Shown here: one piece after another, positions 61,150 through 64,000 of the stretch
Position numbering within the stretch: position 1 is the stretch's first letter
How the letters are laid out: every line of letters begins with the position of its first letter
From: Gemmatimonas sp.
GTDB taxonomy: Bacteria; Gemmatimonadota; Gemmatimonadetes; Gemmatimonadales; Gemmatimonadaceae
Direction: 5' to 3'
Length of the DNA: 64,000 nt
Assembly: GCF_031426495.1 (NCBI RefSeq)
Contig: NZ_JANPLK010000001.1
Coordinates: 1 to 64,000 of the forward strand
The notes under the pieces: generated by a model
The model's database searches: none
The model's input: only the letters and a program-made list of their open reading frames with translations
Told to the model about the DNA's origin: nothing
Program-made: the position numbers and the translations under genes

Positions 61150-62072
61150 TTGCTGGCCTCGGCAATGATCGGCAGCGTGCGCACCGCGAAGGCGGCGACC
61201 ATCATGCCACTCACATAGAACGGGACACCCAACGCGCTCAGCCACAGTGCGCGTTCACGAGGCAACTGTACGAAGCGCCACATCATGATCGCCTGGACCA
61301 ACGAGAGCAGGCCGATCGCGAACGCGTGCCATGGCCGGTTCCACGACCCCAGCAACGCGATCACTGCAGCCTGCGCCAGCAGCATGATCAGCGAGGCCAC
61401 CCGAGCGGCGCCGTCAGCGCCGAGCAACACGGGCAGCGAATTCACGCCCATGCGCTGATCGCCCTCCATCGCCTTGAAATCGTTCAGCGTCATGATGCCG
61501 TGGGCGCCGATGCTGTACAGAGTGGCGAGCAAAAGGAGTGGCACGGGCGGCACCTGGTTGCCGAGCATGATGCCGGCACCAGTCACCCAAGCCAGACCTT
61601 CGTACGTGAAGCCGACGGCAGTGTTGCCGATCCAGCCGTTGCGCTTGAAACGGAACGGTGGCGCGCTATAGCCCCACGAAAAGAGTAACGCGATACCGAC
61701 GGCGGACACACCGAACACACCCAGCGGCAGCGCAACGAGCAGGCACAGCGCGGTCCAAAAGATGGCGATCGCGAGACCCCACTGACCGGGAACACGCCCC
61801 GACGGAATCGGGCGGTTCGGTTCGTTGATTGCGTCGACGTGCCGATCGAACCAGTCATTGACAGCCTGGCTGGACGCGCACACCAGCGGCCCCGTGATGG
61901 CGATGCCGAGCGCCAGCAGGGGGATGCGCTCGCTCAGTGGCACACCGGCGGAAATCGCACCGCACGTGAACGCCCACATCGGAGGGAACCACGTCACCGG
62001 CTTGAGCAACGTCAGGATCGCTTTGGGATCCGGGCGCGCTGGCGCAGACTGTACAGAAAAACTGACGCTCAT
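61146..62072 (-). CDS. bchG: Bacteriochlorophyll synthase
   Basis: 308 residues. UbiA-family membrane prenyltransferase that joins the geranylgeranyl or phytyl tail to bacteriochlorophyllide. The first Asp-rich motif is NDWFDRHVDAINEPNRPIPS near 73-92; a second loop HGIMTLNDFKAMEGDQRMGV lies near 190-210. About eight to nine hydrophobic segments. Overlaps the next gene by 4 nt. Its upstream 74 nt contain a degenerate PpsR-like site. Confidence 0.95.
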   Translation of the reverse strand: MSVSFSVQSAPARPDPKAILTLLKPVTWFPPMWAFTCGAISAGVPLSERIPLLALGIAITGPLVCASSQAVNDWFDRHVDAINEPNRPIPSGRVPGQWGLAIAIFWTALCLLVALPLGVFGVSAVGIALLFSWGYSAPPFRFKRNGWIGNTAVGFTYEGLAWVTGAGIMLGNQVPPVPLLLLATLYSIGAHGIMTLNDFKAMEGDQRMGVNSLPVLLGADGAARVASLIMLLAQAAVIALLGSWNRPWHAFAIGLLSLVQAIMMWRFVQLPRERALWLSALGVPFYVSGMMVAAFAVRTLPIIAEASK

Positions 62073-62075
62073 AGG

Positions 62076-62093
62076 CGTCTAGTTTAGTTGACA
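62076..62093 (-). promoter_or_regulatory. Degenerate PpsR-type operator (TGT-N12-ACA, one mismatch) before bchG
   Basis: On the bchG strand TGT, 12 bases, then ACG, one base off the TGT-N12-ACA consensus that PpsR/CrtJ binds in purple bacteria. It ends just before the bchG start codon. A perfect copy was not found in the bchG-ppsR gap; upstream of aerR lies outside the window. Confidence 0.3.
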
Positions 62094-62146
62094 GTACGCA
62101 ATTGCGACAGAGCAAAGTTGAGTCAGCATCGAGGACCGATCCGTTC

Positions 62147-63586
62147 TCAGCTTACCGGGGGGTCTTCGCCGCCGCCGGGCGCCACCAGTCGGTGACGTCG
62201 GAGCTTCACGTAGAGGCTCTGTCGGCTCACCCCCAGCACCTCGGCGGCCGAGGTCCGGTTGTCATTCGTGAGCTCGAGTGCGGCCTCGATAAAATGGCGT
62301 TCCACCAGATCCACCGTGTCCCGCACCAGATCCCGAAGCGAGACTCGCCCAACCAACGTGGTGAGCTCTTCGACGGCGCGGGTGAGGTCCCGCGCCCCCT
62401 GCGGGGTGGCGGCCAGGCGCCGGCCGATGTCGCGTACGGTGAAGCCGACGCAGGGCTCCTCTCCCTCGGGTGCCCAAACGGCCGACACCTCGACCTCGCT
62501 CTGGTTGCCGTGGGTGCCACGTGCCGAGGTCGCCATGAGGCGGACCACGCCGTTCTTCTTGAGCATGCTCGTGAAGACCGGGAAGTCCGCGCCAGGGCGT
62601 CCTATGTAGGTGGCGAACAGCGTCCCGCGCACCTGCTCCTCGCTGGCCAGTCCGGCAATGTCAAGGAAGGCGCGATTGGCCGTGAGGACGTATCCGTCGA
62701 GGTCCGTGACCACGAACCCATCGGGCGAGCGTTCGATGAGGTCGATGACCCGCAGGGGCGAGTTGGCCGCTGCGCTGACGGTCGGTGCGACATCAGCGGT
62801 CGACAGGCGCACCAGCAGTAACGTGGCCGACTCTTGCCGGAAGCAGGACGCCGACGCGTGATACGATCTGCCGCCGGTGGCCATCGAAATCAGCACGTCG
62901 CCAGCCCGTCCTGCGCTCCGTGCGGTGACGGTGAGCTCTTCGAGCATGCGCGCCCCGGCGGTGTCCGTCCCGAACGGGAAAGCGCGACCGATCAGGCGGT
63001 CGGGGGAATCCCCGAAGACCTGTCCCGCCGCCGTGTTGGCATCGAGCACCTTGAGGGTGCTGGCGTCGATGACGAGAATGGCGTCGCTGGCGATCTGGAA
63101 CAGCAACCGATAGCGCGTTTCCACGTGGCGGAGCCGCCAGTAGTCGCGCTCCATGGCCTGTTGCGCTTCAACCAATCGCTGCTGCAAGGCCGAGACGTGC
63201 CGCATGTCGCGGCCGACGGCCACCAAGCTACCGTCCCGGCCAAGCCGGAGCGCGGTATAGGAAACCGGCGCGTCGGCCCCATCGACCAGCAGGTGGTTGA
63301 CCTGACGCCGCTTGGAGATCCCGGACAATTGGGCCTCCTTGAGGAGCGTGTCGATCTTGGCCCGGGTGTCGGGGGTGACGGTGTCGGTCCACGGCCGCCC
63401 AATCCACTCGGAGGCGGCGTCGAACTGGGTATCGGCACCGGCCAGCGCGACGTCACGAATGACGCCCGCGCTGTCCATCACGAGGGCGATGTCCCCCGCT
63501 ACGGCGAGAAGCGAAGCCGCGGTCTTGGCGTCTATCTCGCCAAACGCGGCGTCACTCGCGTCGAAGGGCGTCACTGAACTGGCCAT
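62147..63586 (-). CDS. ppsR: Photosynthesis repressor PpsR/CrtJ
   Basis: 479 residues. A PpsR-type regulator: an N-terminal PAS-like domain (about 20-125), a coiled linker (VSALQQRLVEAQQAMERDYW), two more PAS domains (about 157-265 and 280-390) and a C-terminal Fis-type helix-turn-helix (NRTSAAEVLGVSRQSLYVKL, about 443-462). PpsR represses bch, crt and puc genes under oxygen or light. Two cysteines are seen, Cys248 (in SASCFRQ) and Cys379 (in EEPCVGF); neither lies in the HTH, whereas Rhodobacter PpsR has its second redox cysteine there. Its start region overlaps aerR by 35 nt. Confidence 0.92.
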   Translation of the reverse strand: MASSVTPFDASDAAFGEIDAKTAASLLAVAGDIALVMDSAGVIRDVALAGADTQFDAASEWIGRPWTDTVTPDTRAKIDTLLKEAQLSGISKRRQVNHLLVDGADAPVSYTALRLGRDGSLVAVGRDMRHVSALQQRLVEAQQAMERDYWRLRHVETRYRLLFQIASDAILVIDASTLKVLDANTAAGQVFGDSPDRLIGRAFPFGTDTAGARMLEELTVTARSAGRAGDVLISMATGGRSYHASASCFRQESATLLLVRLSTADVAPTVSAAANSPLRVIDLIERSPDGFVVTDLDGYVLTANRAFLDIAGLASEEQVRGTLFATYIGRPGADFPVFTSMLKKNGVVRLMATSARGTHGNQSEVEVSAVWAPEGEEPCVGFTVRDIGRRLAATPQGARDLTRAVEELTTLVGRVSLRDLVRDTVDLVERHFIEAALELTNDNRTSAAEVLGVSRQSLYVKLRRHRLVAPGGGEDPPVS

Positions 63587-64000
63587 GATCGCCTAATGCC
63601 TCCCTGAGCGGTGCGTCGGACGCGGCGCGCTGCGCGGCGTCAAGCAGCCTGCGGGCGATCTGCGGCGCCTCACGGGCGTCGCCAGCGATGGCATTGGCGC
63701 CCACCTGGTCGGCAAGGGTCGGGTCGTCACTGAAGACCTGACCGCCGACCATGCACTGCAGGTGCGGATTGCGCGATGCCGACTTGAGCCGCCGGATATC
63801 GCGCTTCAACAGCGGAAGCCGGCTTTCGCTGCCGACGGAGAAGCCTATGACGTCGAACCACTCGGTACCCACCATCGTTAGCAGATCGCTTTCGGACCAC
63901 GGCGCTCCCACCAGGACACGCCATCCGTCGCGCAACAGAAACTCGCCTACCATGATAATACCGAGCGTGTGCTGCTCACCGGGAATGCAGGTGAGCAGCA
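63552..64000 (-). CDS. aerR: AerR/PpaA-like B12-binding-domain regulator, partial
   Basis: The gene runs off the window's right end on the minus strand, leaving about 148 codons. It contains CIPGEQHTLG, the cobalamin-domain motif with the His of AerR, PpaA and AppA-type proteins, then VGEFLLRDGWRV and VIGFSVGSESRLPLLKRDIRRL, typical of a Rossmann-like B12-binding fold. AerR/PpaA bind B12 as a light sensor and act as antirepressor of PpsR. Order aerR-ppsR matches purple bacteria. The 35-nt overlap with ppsR implies tight coupling. Confidence 0.82.
   Translation of the reverse strand, partial: LLTCIPGEQHTLGIIMVGEFLLRDGWRVLVGAPWSESDLLTMVGTEWFDVIGFSVGSESRLPLLKRDIRRLKSASRNPHLQCMVGGQVFSDDPTLADQVGANAIAGDAREAPQIARRLLDAAQRAASDAPLREALGDHGQFSDALRRE

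Overview
This 64 kb window is high-GC chromosomal DNA from a phototrophic member of the Gemmatimonadota, most like Gemmatimonas phototrophica or a close relative. The evidence is a bacteriochlorophyll gene block in purple-bacterial order (aerR/ppaA-like, ppsR, bchG, pucC/bch2-like, bchP) sitting among ordinary heterotroph genes of a Gram-negative, bacillithiol-using bacterium. The lineage call rests on my memory of such genomes and not on an alignment.

Layout. 1-4.5 kb: a truncated Gfo/Idh/MocA oxidoreductase, then a leftward sugar block (GH20 beta-hexosaminidase, CutC, nucleoside/sugar-type MFS). 4.6-6.0 kb: small genes (rhodanese, GlsB-like membrane protein, DinB/YfiT bacillithiol-transferase-like). 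6.1-11.2 kb: secreted proteins, namely a double seven-bladed propeller lipoprotein, an M28 peptidase with a TolB-like N-terminus, and a Big2-cupredoxin lipoprotein. 11.2-14.1 kb: a DUF1501/DUF1800 exported pair. 14.3-23.4 kb: a tightly overlapped type II secretion operon H-I-J-K-L-M-C-D-E-F that lacks gspG. 23.4-25.8 kb: a LolA-like exported protein and an S41 protease. 26.0-32.6 kb: central carbon metabolism (transaldolase, pyruvate kinase, phosphoglucose isomerase, class II aldolase) with an MBL-fold hydrolase. 32.7-35.2 kb: YtxH, YihY and threonine aldolase. 35.2-40.5 kb: the SRP RNA on the minus strand, then rightward dnaX-ebfC-recR-(hypothetical)-roadblock-mglA-pgsA. 40.6-46.6 kb: a PEP-CTERM protein with a candidate sigma-54 promoter, then cinA, grpE, dnaJ, an outer-membrane-like protein and an SDF symporter. 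46.8-49.1 kb: mnmA-iscS. 49.1-51.3 kb: a tandem pair of unrecognised zinc-ribbon membrane proteins. 51.3-53.5 kb: kynB, kynA, bshB1. 53.5-64.0 kb: one long leftward run from aerR and ppsR through bchG-bch2-bchP into hemA-hemE-hemF-hemY.

How the genes work together. The last run puts tetrapyrrole supply (hemA onward) directly behind the late bacteriochlorophyll steps and their redox/light regulators, many with 4-nt start/stop overlaps, so pigment and heme synthesis are probably co-transcribed. bshB1 and the YfiT-like gene suggest bacillithiol as the low-molecular-weight thiol. The T2SS operon is the likely exporter for some of the secreted hydrolases.

Non-coding structure. Heptamer repeats of the form (GTARGGR)n follow the stop codons of four genes in the same orientation as the gene. 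A second purine-rich element behaves the same way at 46.62-46.73 kb. The SRP RNA (98 nt) has an unusual apical loop. No tRNA, rRNA, CRISPR array or insertion sequence was seen.
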